A stretch of DNA of 64,000 bases from Opitutaceae bacterium (GTDB lineage: Bacteria; Verrucomicrobiota; Verrucomicrobiia; Opitutales; Opitutaceae): positions 1-64,000 of the forward strand of contig JAHCAZ010000004.1 of NCBI GenBank assembly GCA_019634615.1, given 5' to 3'. The notes beneath the pieces are model-generated. The model was not told the origin of the DNA and made no database searches. It saw only the letters and a list, made by a program, of their open reading frames with translations. Position numbers and translations under genes: made by a program. Shown here piece by piece: positions 56,012 through 64,000 of this stretch; position 1 is the stretch's first letter; each line of letters starts with the position of its first letter.

Positions 56012-56096
56012 ATGCTCAAAAGAGCATCATCGGTTCTGGAGTCCACCCGCGAAAACGACCGTTTCGCGGGTTTTGCTTCATGCCGAGCAAAACCCA
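56012..56096 (+). terminator. Hairpin cluster at the right end of the island
   Basis: Three stem-loops follow each other: ATGCTC-aaaa-GAGCAT (56012-56027), CCCGCGAAA/TTTCGCGGG (56046-56054 with 56062-56070) followed by TTTT, and GGGTTTTGC/GCAAAACCC (about 56068-56096), which overlaps the second. The second is a plausible rho-independent terminator for the Panacea-HEPN operon. The 182-bp gap up to malQ contains no gene. Confidence 0.6.
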
Positions 56097-56134
56097 TTCA
56101 CTAACCGACACCGGAAGCAAAACCTACCAAGAAT

Positions 56135-57742
56135 ATGCCCAAATCATTGGCAGTTAACGCTGGTAGCGAAAACCTAGCTCACCCGCAGGGATTGCTTCCG
56201 GTTCCACGGACCTCGAATCCCTCGCCGCTGTGGAACTGGTTGGACAGCCGTGCAACCGGGGTCCTGCTGCACCCTACCTGTTTTCCCAACCAGCAAGGCA
56301 TCGGCGTGCTCGATGAATGCGTCGACGCCCTCTTGGGATTCCTGAAAGACGCCGGCATCAAATACTGGCAGGTCTGCCCGCTCGGACCCACCGGCTACGG
56401 CGATTCGCCCTACCAGTGTTTCTCCGCCTTCGCTGGCAACCCGTACCTAATCGACCTCGTCGCATTGCAGCGCGCCGGATTGCTGACCGAAGCCGACCTC
56501 AACCCGCTCCGCGCCCTGCCGGCCAACGGAATCGATTACGGCTGGCTCTACGTGACCAAGTGGCCGGTGCTCTTTCGCGCGTTTGAGAACTTCAAGCGTT
56601 CTTCCGCGCCCAAGCTGCCCTACGGCGATTTTACCGCGTTCTGCAAAGCCGAGCGCTCCTGGCTCGAGCCGTTCACCCTGTTTCTCGCCCTGAAGGACAG
56701 CTTTGGCGGCAAACCTTGGTGGGAATGGCCGGCGGAAGTCCGTTTCCGCGCCGCCGCCCGCAAGACCCCGCTCGCCAAGGCAGTCGCCGCCCGCGCCGAG
56801 GCGCATGCCTTCTTCCAGTACCTGTTCTTCGGCCAATGGCGGCAGGTCCGCGCCAAAGCCAAGGCGGCCGGCGTCGAGATCATCGGCGACGCCCCGATCT
56901 TCGTCGCGCGCGACAGCGCCGACGTCTGGGCGCACCCGGAATTATTCCAAATCGACCCGAAATCCGGCCAACCCCTCGCCGTCGCGGGCGTACCGCCCGA
57001 TTATTTCTCGGCTGATGGCCAACTCTGGGGCAACCCTCTCTACGCGTGGGACCGCCACGCCGCCGACGGCTATGCCTGGTGGCTCGATCGTCTGCGGGCG
57101 AATTTCGCCTTATGTGACGTCGTCCGCATCGACCATTTCCGCGGTTTCGACACCTATTGGTCCATCCCGGCCGACGCCCCCACCGCCAAAACCGGCCGCT
57201 GGGAAAATGGACCCGGGCTCGATTTCTTCACCGCCGTCCAGCGCGCCCTGCCCACCTGCCGCCTGATCGCCGAGGATCTCGGCGAACTCCTGCCCTCGGT
57301 CCATACCCTGCGCCACGCCACCGGCCTCCCCGGCATGGCCATCCTGCAGTTCGCGTTCGGCGGCGGCAGCGACAACACCTACCTGCCGCACAACCTGCGC
57401 GCCAACAGCGTCGTGTATCCCGGCACCCACGACAACGACACGACCCGCGGCTGGTATGCCGCCACGAACGAAAAGACCCGCGACCACGTGCGCCGCTATT
57501 TCCGCATCGGCGGCGACGAGATCGCCTGGGACTTCGTTCGCGCCGGTTACGCCGCCGTCAGCAACCTTGCCGTCTTTCCCCTGCAGGACCTCATGAGCCT
57601 CGGCCACGAGGCCCGCTTCAACACCCCGGGTCAGCCCGTCGGCAACTGGCAGTGGCGCTACGACCCGGCCCAGTTGGCGGCGCTGCACCGCGACAGCGCG
57701 GCCTATCTGCGGGATCTCGGCGAGCTTTACGGCCGCGGTTGA
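56135..57742 (+). CDS. malQ: 4-alpha-glucanotransferase (amylomaltase)
   Basis: A GH77 disproportionating enzyme that transfers alpha-1,4-glucan chains in glycogen or maltodextrin metabolism; 535 residues from the ATG at 56135. The substrate region GVLLHPTCFPNQQGIG, the nucleophile Asp in VVRIDHFRGF, the acid/base Glu in LIAEDLGELLP and the third Asp in GTHDNDTTRGW are all present. The first 30 residues (before PLWNWLDSR) are unusual and encoded by A+T-richer DNA containing TTGCTTCC, so they may derive from the transposon end. Confidence 0.95.
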   Translation: MPKSLAVNAGSENLAHPQGLLPVPRTSNPSPLWNWLDSRATGVLLHPTCFPNQQGIGVLDECVDALLGFLKDAGIKYWQVCPLGPTGYGDSPYQCFSAFAGNPYLIDLVALQRAGLLTEADLNPLRALPANGIDYGWLYVTKWPVLFRAFENFKRSSAPKLPYGDFTAFCKAERSWLEPFTLFLALKDSFGGKPWWEWPAEVRFRAAARKTPLAKAVAARAEAHAFFQYLFFGQWRQVRAKAKAAGVEIIGDAPIFVARDSADVWAHPELFQIDPKSGQPLAVAGVPPDYFSADGQLWGNPLYAWDRHAADGYAWWLDRLRANFALCDVVRIDHFRGFDTYWSIPADAPTAKTGRWENGPGLDFFTAVQRALPTCRLIAEDLGELLPSVHTLRHATGLPGMAILQFAFGGGSDNTYLPHNLRANSVVYPGTHDNDTTRGWYAATNEKTRDHVRRYFRIGGDEIAWDFVRAGYAAVSNLAVFPLQDLMSLGHEARFNTPGQPVGNWQWRYDPAQLAALHRDSAAYLRDLGELYGRG

Positions 57743-57747
57743 TGCCT

Positions 57748-57827
57748 TGTAGGGGCGCAGCTCGCCTGCGCCCATGACGCCTCACCGCGGATGACGCCCG
57801 TGGGCGCACGCGAGGTGCGCCCCTACA
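57748..57827 (+). repeat. REP-like inverted repeat doublet, TGTAGGGGCGCA family
   Basis: Arms of 26 bases at 57748-57773 and 57802-57827 are reverse complements with two mismatches. It separates malQ from the convergent oleB-like gene and overlaps the latter's stop codon by a few bases. Confidence 0.85.
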
Positions 57828-58701
57828 GGAAATTCGCTATCTTCGGCACCACTTCCGTGTTGGCGTCGGCCAGCACGTAATGCCCGGCGTCGGCCAGGTA
57901 CAGGGTCTCGGCCTGCGGCAGCCGGAGCGTCCATTCACGGTAGAAGTAATCGTTGAAGCAGAAGTCCTTCCCACCCCAGACGATCAACGCGGGATGCGAA
58001 CGGAACTGCGCCAGACCCGCCGCCACCGCCTCCAGCGTTGCCCAGGTCGGATGGCTCGCATCCATCGGGATATCCTTCACGAACGCATCCACGGCTACGC
58101 GGTTGGCCCACGTGTCGTACGGCCACAGGAATCCGCGGCGTTCGTCGACACTGAGCTTGCGGCGATTCATCGCCATCCACACCGCTGGCCCCGCGAATCC
58201 GTTGGCGCCGCGCACAATCGCCGTGCCCAGGCCGCGGGTCTTGCAGAGCGCGATGCGGCGCGGGATGTGCGGCGATGGGAAGGCGGCAGTATTCAGGATC
58301 ACGAGCCGGCCGATGAGTTCGGGATGCCGCGTCGCAAACCCGAAACCGATCGCGCCGCCCCAGTCGTGCACGACGAGGTGAGCCTTGGTCAGACCGAGCG
58401 ATTGCACGAGCGCCGCGACGTCGTCGATCCGCGTGGCCAGCGTGTAGGGATAATCCTGCGGCTTGTCCGAGAGTCCCATGCCGATGTGATCCGGCACCAC
58501 GCTGCGCAGCCGCGGCGCCACCGCCTGCGCCAGCTCGCGGTAGTAGAACGACCAGGTCGGATTGCCGTGCAGCATGAGCACCGCCTCACTCCCCTGCCCT
58601 TCGTCGAGATAACTCATCCGCGCGCCCCGCGGCGTCGTGAACGACCGCGGCGAGAACGGATAAAGCGGCTTGAGCCAACTCGGGATTTCCACGGGAGACA
58701 T
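57823..58701 (-). CDS. oleB: OleB-like alpha/beta-hydrolase (beta-lactone decarboxylase)
   Basis: A 292-residue enzyme of the haloalkane-dehalogenase group. It has LHGNPTWSFYYRELAQA, VVPDHIGMGLSDKP, the Asp nucleophile in VVHDWGGAIGFGFATRHPE and a C-terminal His in DAGHYVLADA. The HGNPTWSFYYR and DHIGMGLSDKP blocks match OleB, which decarboxylates beta-lactones to cis-olefins in long-chain hydrocarbon synthesis. It lies 7 bp downstream of an OleA-like gene. Confidence rests on memory of OleB sequences and on context. Confidence 0.8.
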   Translation of the reverse strand: MSPVEIPSWLKPLYPFSPRSFTTPRGARMSYLDEGQGSEAVLMLHGNPTWSFYYRELAQAVAPRLRSVVPDHIGMGLSDKPQDYPYTLATRIDDVAALVQSLGLTKAHLVVHDWGGAIGFGFATRHPELIGRLVILNTAAFPSPHIPRRIALCKTRGLGTAIVRGANGFAGPAVWMAMNRRKLSVDERRGFLWPYDTWANRVAVDAFVKDIPMDASHPTWATLEAVAAGLAQFRSHPALIVWGGKDFCFNDYFYREWTLRLPQAETLYLADAGHYVLADANTEVVPKIANFL

Positions 58702-58708
58702 CGTCAGG

Positions 58709-59743
58709 TCACCATTCCAACGCCAGCATCAGGCAGTTCAGCCCGCTCCCGATTCCGAGGAGCCCCACGCGGGTTCCGGGTTTGACCGCACCCGCCTCGA
58801 TCGCCTTGGCCAGCGTCGCTGGCAGCGCGACGGAGCCTGTGTTGCCCAGGGTCTCGAAGGTCGAGAAGTCCTTCGCCAGGTCCAGACCCAGCGCCTCGTA
58901 GAGTTTCCGCCGGTGCGTGCTGCCAACCTGGTGGCAGATGAAGCGGTCCACGTTCGCCGCGTTCCAACCCGTCAGCGCGCCGAACTCACGCCAGGTGTCC
59001 TGCGCCAGCGCGAGGCCGGCCACGAGCAGCGCCTCGGAGTCGGTTTGCATCGCCAGCGACTCGGTGCCGTGCGTGTCGCCCTGGCAGAGCTCGCTGTGCA
59101 CGGTCGCCGACCGCGCCACGCCGCCGAGGAGGCGGTGGGCGTGGCCCTTGACCAAATCGCGGCGACAAACGACCGCACCGACCGCACCCGAACCGATCGT
59201 GAGGTTGGCGAAGTAGGGCTTGATGCCGTTGCGGTCGAGCGGCTGATCCAGGAGCGTCTTGAGCGTCTGGTCCACAAGCGGCCGGCCGTTCTCGCCCGCA
59301 ACGACGAGGGCGCAGCGGATTTGGCCGGACTCGATCATGCCGGCGGCGATGGTGAGCGAATTCAGGAATCCCAGGCACGCGTTCGAGACGTCGAAGATCT
59401 GCGTGGTCGGCGGCAGCCCGATCTTGCGGTGGGCAAACGACGCGGTCGCCGGCTCCAGCATGTCGCGGCTCACGGCGCTGTGGATGAAGAGCTCCACCTG
59501 CTCCGGCCTGAGCCCAGACTTGGCGAGGACGGCCTTGCCGGCGGCCGCGCTGGCATCGGACGGCCGCGTGCCGATCGGCCATACACGCCGCTCGCGGATA
59601 CCGGTCATGAGCTCGAGCCGCCCCTCCGGCAGGCGCAGGCGCTCGTAGAGGGGACGCAGGCGGGTCTCGATCTCGACCGAAGTCAGGACCTCATCCGGCA
59701 GCGCCACCGCCAGTGATTCGATGCAGGTGTGGGCGAATTTCAT
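58709..59743 (-). CDS. oleA: OleA-like thiolase (head-to-head acyl-CoA condensing enzyme)
   Basis: A 344-residue thiolase-fold enzyme of the FabH/OleA group. The catalytic Cys is in FDVSNACLGFLNS, the His in FICHQVGSTHRRK and the Asn in LGNTGSVALP. OleA condenses two fatty acyl-CoAs to a beta-keto acid. The adjacent OleB-like gene favours OleA over FabH. OleC and OleD, the other two members of the pathway, are not in the window. Confidence 0.82.
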   Translation of the reverse strand: MKFAHTCIESLAVALPDEVLTSVEIETRLRPLYERLRLPEGRLELMTGIRERRVWPIGTRPSDASAAAGKAVLAKSGLRPEQVELFIHSAVSRDMLEPATASFAHRKIGLPPTTQIFDVSNACLGFLNSLTIAAGMIESGQIRCALVVAGENGRPLVDQTLKTLLDQPLDRNGIKPYFANLTIGSGAVGAVVCRRDLVKGHAHRLLGGVARSATVHSELCQGDTHGTESLAMQTDSEALLVAGLALAQDTWREFGALTGWNAANVDRFICHQVGSTHRRKLYEALGLDLAKDFSTFETLGNTGSVALPATLAKAIEAGAVKPGTRVGLLGIGSGLNCLMLALEW

Positions 59744-59756
59744 GTCGCGCCGGCCG

Positions 59757-60578
59757 TCACGCCTTCCCCTGCTCCGGCCGCATGGTCAGGCGGATGATAT
59801 CCTTGTCGTAGAAATTGCTGCCGAGACCCGCGTCCACGACCAGCGTCGTGCCGTTGAGCCCGCTGCTCCGCGGGCTGAGGAGGAACACGGCGGCATTGGC
59901 CACCTCGGCCGTGGACAGGTTGCGCTTCCGGAACGTGAGCTTCTCGGTGTAGAGGTAGCTCTCGAGGTAACCCGGGATGCCGGCCGACGCGCTGGTCTTG
60001 AGCGGGCCGGCGCCGACGACGTTGAAGCGCACCTCCGTGTCGGTGCTGAATGACTTGGCGAGGAAGCGGCTCGTGGACTCGAGCGCGGCCTTGATGGGCC
60101 CCATGTAGCCGTAGTTGTCGGGCGTGACCGTAAGCGACGAGATGCCGATCGTCACCACCGAGGCATCCTTCGCGAGCAGCGGCTTGAAGGCGCGCGCCAA
60201 CTCGACGAGCGAGAAAGACGACACCGCCGACGCCTGCAGGTAGTCGGCGCGCTTGGTCTCGTGGAACGGCTTGAAGCCCTCGCTGTAGTTCGCGAACGCG
60301 ATCGAATGCACAAGGCCGTGGATCGTCGCATGCCCCGCCGCCTTGATCTCCTGCGCCAGCCGGTCGGCCGCGCCCTCATGCTCGACATCGCACACGAAGA
60401 CGGGGCGATTCATGAGCAGCGCCTCGAGCGATTTCTTCCGCGCCTCGGAACGAACGCTGTAAATTACCTGGGCACCCTGCTCCTCCAGTTCCTTCGCGAT
60501 GAACCAGGCCACGCTCTTCCGATTGGCGACGCCAAAGACCACGAAGGTCTTGCCGGTGAGTTGGAGAAAATCAGGCAT
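59757..60578 (-). CDS. fabI: Enoyl-ACP reductase (FabI type)
   Basis: A 273-residue short-chain-dehydrogenase-type enoyl reductase, NADH-dependent. The family start LTGKTFVVFGVANRKSVAW is intact (GVANxxSIAW pattern), as are SIAFANYSEGF and the Tyr-x6-Lys catalytic pair in NYGYMGPIKAALES. The C-terminus carries the usual LSPRSSGLNGTTLVVDAG. It lies between a FabZ-like gene and oleA in one apparent operon, so it may serve a dedicated pathway rather than general fatty acid synthesis. Confidence 0.92.
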   Translation of the reverse strand: MPDFLQLTGKTFVVFGVANRKSVAWFIAKELEEQGAQVIYSVRSEARKKSLEALLMNRPVFVCDVEHEGAADRLAQEIKAAGHATIHGLVHSIAFANYSEGFKPFHETKRADYLQASAVSSFSLVELARAFKPLLAKDASVVTIGISSLTVTPDNYGYMGPIKAALESTSRFLAKSFSTDTEVRFNVVGAGPLKTSASAGIPGYLESYLYTEKLTFRKRNLSTAEVANAAVFLLSPRSSGLNGTTLVVDAGLGSNFYDKDIIRLTMRPEQGKA

Positions 60579-60595
60579 GGGAGGAAAGCTGACGC

Positions 60596-61051
60596 TCAGG
60601 TCGCAGCTGGCTGGCCTTCCGGGGTTTTCCAGGCGACCGAGAACTCCACGGTGAGCACGCGGGTGCCGTCGGCTTTCTTGACGCTGCCGCTCATCATGGT
60701 GAAGCCGCCCATGGCTTCCTTTTTCTTCACCTCGATGAGAGTCTCGTCGCCCGGGTATACGGGGTTGCGGAAGCGCACATCGCTGATCTTCGCGAGCAGC
60801 GGCACGCCCGCGCCCGGTTTGGCGCCTGCGGCCAAGGCCTGCTTGGCCAAGAAGATTGCACCCGTCTGGAAGACCGACTCACACAGGAGGACGCCGGGCG
60901 TGATCGGCGCGCCCGGATAATGACCCCGGTAGAAATCCTCGTCGGCCCGCCACTTCCGCCGCGCTACGAGTCCTTCGGCGCTTTCGCTAACTACATCATC
61001 GACAAACAAAAACGGCGGCCGATGGGGAATGAGATCAGTGACTGAGGGCAT
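60596..61051 (-). CDS. FabZ-like 3-hydroxyacyl-ACP dehydratase
   Basis: A 151-residue hot-dog-fold dehydratase. It has the FabZ opening IPHRPPFLFVDDV, the catalytic His in RGHYPGAPITPGVLLCE and the Glu in the same helix. The substrate is not evident; the gene is 17 bp upstream of fabI on the same strand. A stand-alone paralogue of the housekeeping FabZ is likely. Confidence 0.85.
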   Translation of the reverse strand: MPSVTDLIPHRPPFLFVDDVVSESAEGLVARRKWRADEDFYRGHYPGAPITPGVLLCESVFQTGAIFLAKQALAAGAKPGAGVPLLAKISDVRFRNPVYPGDETLIEVKKKEAMGGFTMMSGSVKKADGTRVLTVEFSVAWKTPEGQPAAT

Positions 61052-61113
61052 CGAACCGCGAGCCTAGAGCGAAGCAGGATGCGGTGGAAAGACAGAAGCT
61101 CGACCAAGGCCAC

Positions 61114-62559
<1,446 letters not shown>

Positions 62560-62607
62560 GGGAGCGGCGAGTGAAACCGGGCAGCGTTACGGCGCAAGGG
62601 GGATTAT

Positions 62608-64000
62608 TTACCCACCTTTCAGGATATGGAAATTGGCCATCGAGATGCCGCTGAGCATGGCGCCGACGATGCCCAGGAAGCCCTGGTCGGTGCCGCAGAG
62701 GTAGACGTTGTCGAGGGCGGTCCGGCCCTGACGGTGCTTCTGTGGCGAACCATAGATCGCGCCGCCGAAGTGGCCCGTAAACTTGGTGATGGTGCGCGGC
62801 GTGAACATGTCGGTCGTCACCGTCGCCTGCGCGAGCGTGTCGCCTGACGCCAACGGCGGCAGAAAACGCCGGGCACTCTCCTGCACCGCGGTGAACCAGC
62901 GGGCCTTGTCGGCGCGGTAGTCTTCCTCCTCGAGGTTGGCCCATTGGGCGTAGTTCGCGAGACACGTGCAGCGGAACCAGCCCTCGGCGAGGGTGCGATC
63001 CGCGCCGTAGTCGAAGTTGTTCGGAAAACAGATCACGCCGCTGCGCACGTCAACCTGGCTGGCCGGCTGCTCATAGTGGAACTCCTCGGAATCATTGAAG
63101 AACACGATCGTGTCACTTCCCCACCCCAGCGCCGCCGGTTGGCGGTCGAGGACCGTGATCGTCTCGACGAAACTCAGGCGCCCGACCGGCGTGGTGCAGA
63201 CGTCCGACGGCTTGCCGACGGGGTCGAGTTGGTCGCTCATCAGGCGCTCGGTCTCGGGGGCGCCGATGGACGAGATGACGTGGTCGGCCGTGATCTCGCT
63301 GCCGTCATCGAGGATCAGCGCCGTGGCCTTGCGTCCATCCGCCACGATGCGCTGCACGCCGCATTTCATCCGCCGCTCGCCGCCCGCCTGCCGGTATTTT
63401 TCCTGCAGCACGCGCAGGATCACGCGCACGCCCTCGAAGGGCCGGGCGAAGCCCTCGAGGAAGAGGGCCTTGAACATGATCACGAACTGCCCGAACTCCA
63501 TGTCCCGCTCCTGCGCGCTGCCGTAGTACATGACCGGGCAGAAGAGCATGTCCTCGAGGAGGCGGTGGTGGATGTGGTGCCGCACGACCTCGCGGGCCGA
63601 CACGGGTTTGGCGTCGAGCGAGACGTCGTCGTAACTCTTCACCAACGCGACCAGCCGGCGGAATCCGTCGATCTGGGCCGGAAACTTCGCCGCGACCTCG
63701 GACTCGAACACGGCAAAGTCATTCGTGAACCGCAGACTCGTCTCGCCGCGCGGACCGAAGGCGACGCGACTCTGCTTCTGCTCGCAGAGCGCGAATTCGT
63801 CGCGATCGATGCGGAGCTGGCGCAGGAGTTTCGTGAGGGGCGTGCCCTTCACGCCGGGCTTTACGAAATTGGTCATCGCGTGCAGGCCGACGTCGTACTT
63901 GCGGCCGTCGAGACTGTAGAAGCTATTCAGCCCGCCGACGGCGTTGTGGCGCTCGAAGATGCAGACCTTCTTCCCGAAATGCGCGAGCCGGATCCCGGCC
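62608..64000 (-). CDS. Phytoene desaturase-like FAD-dependent oxidoreductase (second copy), 5' end cut by window
   Basis: The frame runs open from 64000 to the stop at 62608. Its first visible residues, AGIRLAHFGKKVCIFERHNA followed by VGGLNSFYSLDGRKYDVGLH, are the FAD-binding region just after the dinucleotide motif, so about 20-25 N-terminal residues lie beyond the right edge. The C-terminal FAD motif is NVYLCGTDQGFLGIVGAMLSG. It is a distant paralogue of the downstream gene. An ATG at 63876 is internal and should not be used as the start. Confidence 0.88.
   Translation of the reverse strand, partial: AGIRLAHFGKKVCIFERHNAVGGLNSFYSLDGRKYDVGLHAMTNFVKPGVKGTPLTKLLRQLRIDRDEFALCEQKQSRVAFGPRGETSLRFTNDFAVFESEVAAKFPAQIDGFRRLVALVKSYDDVSLDAKPVSAREVVRHHIHHRLLEDMLFCPVMYYGSAQERDMEFGQFVIMFKALFLEGFARPFEGVRVILRVLQEKYRQAGGERRMKCGVQRIVADGRKATALILDDGSEITADHVISSIGAPETERLMSDQLDPVGKPSDVCTTPVGRLSFVETITVLDRQPAALGWGSDTIVFFNDSEEFHYEQPASQVDVRSGVICFPNNFDYGADRTLAEGWFRCTCLANYAQWANLEEEDYRADKARWFTAVQESARRFLPPLASGDTLAQATVTTDMFTPRTITKFTGHFGGAIYGSPQKHRQGRTALDNVYLCGTDQGFLGIVGAMLSGISMANFHILKGG

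Larger units (their letters stand above)
42201..56134. mobile_element. Tn7-like transposon carrying toxin-antitoxin cargo (ends approximate)
   Basis: The interval between lepB and malQ contains a coupled tnsA-tnsB-tnsC-tniQ operon on the minus strand and a series of small two-gene modules, mostly on the plus strand. It is visibly lower in G+C than the flanks and uses A/T-ending codons more often. Neither end could be fixed: no 5-bp target duplication or terminal TGT...ACA pair is certain. A motif GGAAGCAAT recurs inside both ends (42276, 42394, and inverted at 56192), hinting that the right end may reach about 56200. No cas gene or CRISPR array is present. Confidence 0.85.

Noticed and set aside
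42201..56134. CRISPR-associated transposon (CAST)
   Set aside because: The tns/tniQ sizes resemble type I-F3 elements, but no cas6, cas7, cas8 or cas12k-like gene and no repeat-spacer array was found anywhere in the interval.

Overview
The window looks like a chromosome segment of a high-G+C verrucomicrobial bacterium, probably of the Opitutaceae. This is inferred from gene content, not from a marker tree. The supporting signs are a double-length UvrA (about 1,900 residues, as in Chlamydiae and relatives), olefin-type genes (OleA and OleB), strongly GC-ending codons in the backbone, weak ribosome binding sites with many GTG/TTG starts, and REP-like inverted repeats in many intergenic gaps.

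Backbone, left part (1-42200). A 3'-truncated NAD synthetase gene is followed by a tightly coupled run: TolC-like protein, Maf, TonB/TolA-like protein, RluA-family pseudouridine synthase. Next comes a divergent DAHP synthase preceded by a textbook-like attenuator: a 28-residue leader peptide rich in Phe, Trp and Tyr, and mutually exclusive hairpins. Then follow a VapBC-type pair, mutS, an esterase, a GH2 beta-galactosidase, a coiled-coil secreted protein, enolase, an ankyrin-repeat protein, two stand-alone receiver proteins, the double UvrA, a DeoR regulator, a GT4 glycosyltransferase, a small membrane protein, dihydrolipoyl dehydrogenase, tRNA-Arg(CCG), a heparinase-like protein, a hybrid histidine kinase, a truncated kinase/receiver remnant, dapA-dapB-ruvA, pilT, a secreted proline-rich protein, fabD, and lepA-lepB.

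Accessory island (about 42200-56135, possibly to 56200). A Tn7-like transposon sits between lepB and malQ. Its core is a fully coupled tnsA-tnsB-tnsC-tniQ operon on the minus strand, with no cas genes or CRISPR array. Base composition is visibly lower in G+C than the backbone. The cargo is a dense series of small two-gene modules: a sigma-factor-like gene divergent from tnsA, MntA-HepT, a nucleotidyltransferase-fold protein with a 77-residue partner, a small protein with a Fic protein, an undescribed 75/121-residue pair, a small protein with a tandem-HTH protein, an XRE regulator with an apparent operator, a probably frameshifted gene, and Panacea plus HEPN. Short duplicated segments and palindromes mark several module junctions, suggesting assembly by recombination. 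A run of strong stem-loops, two with TTCG tetraloops, fills the lepB-tniQ gap, and a motif GGAAGCAAT recurs near both ends.

Backbone, right part (56135-64000). malQ is followed on the opposite strand by a lipid or polyene hydrocarbon-type cluster read right to left: two phytoene-desaturase-like FAD enzymes (one cut by the window edge), a FabZ-like dehydratase, FabI, OleA and OleB.
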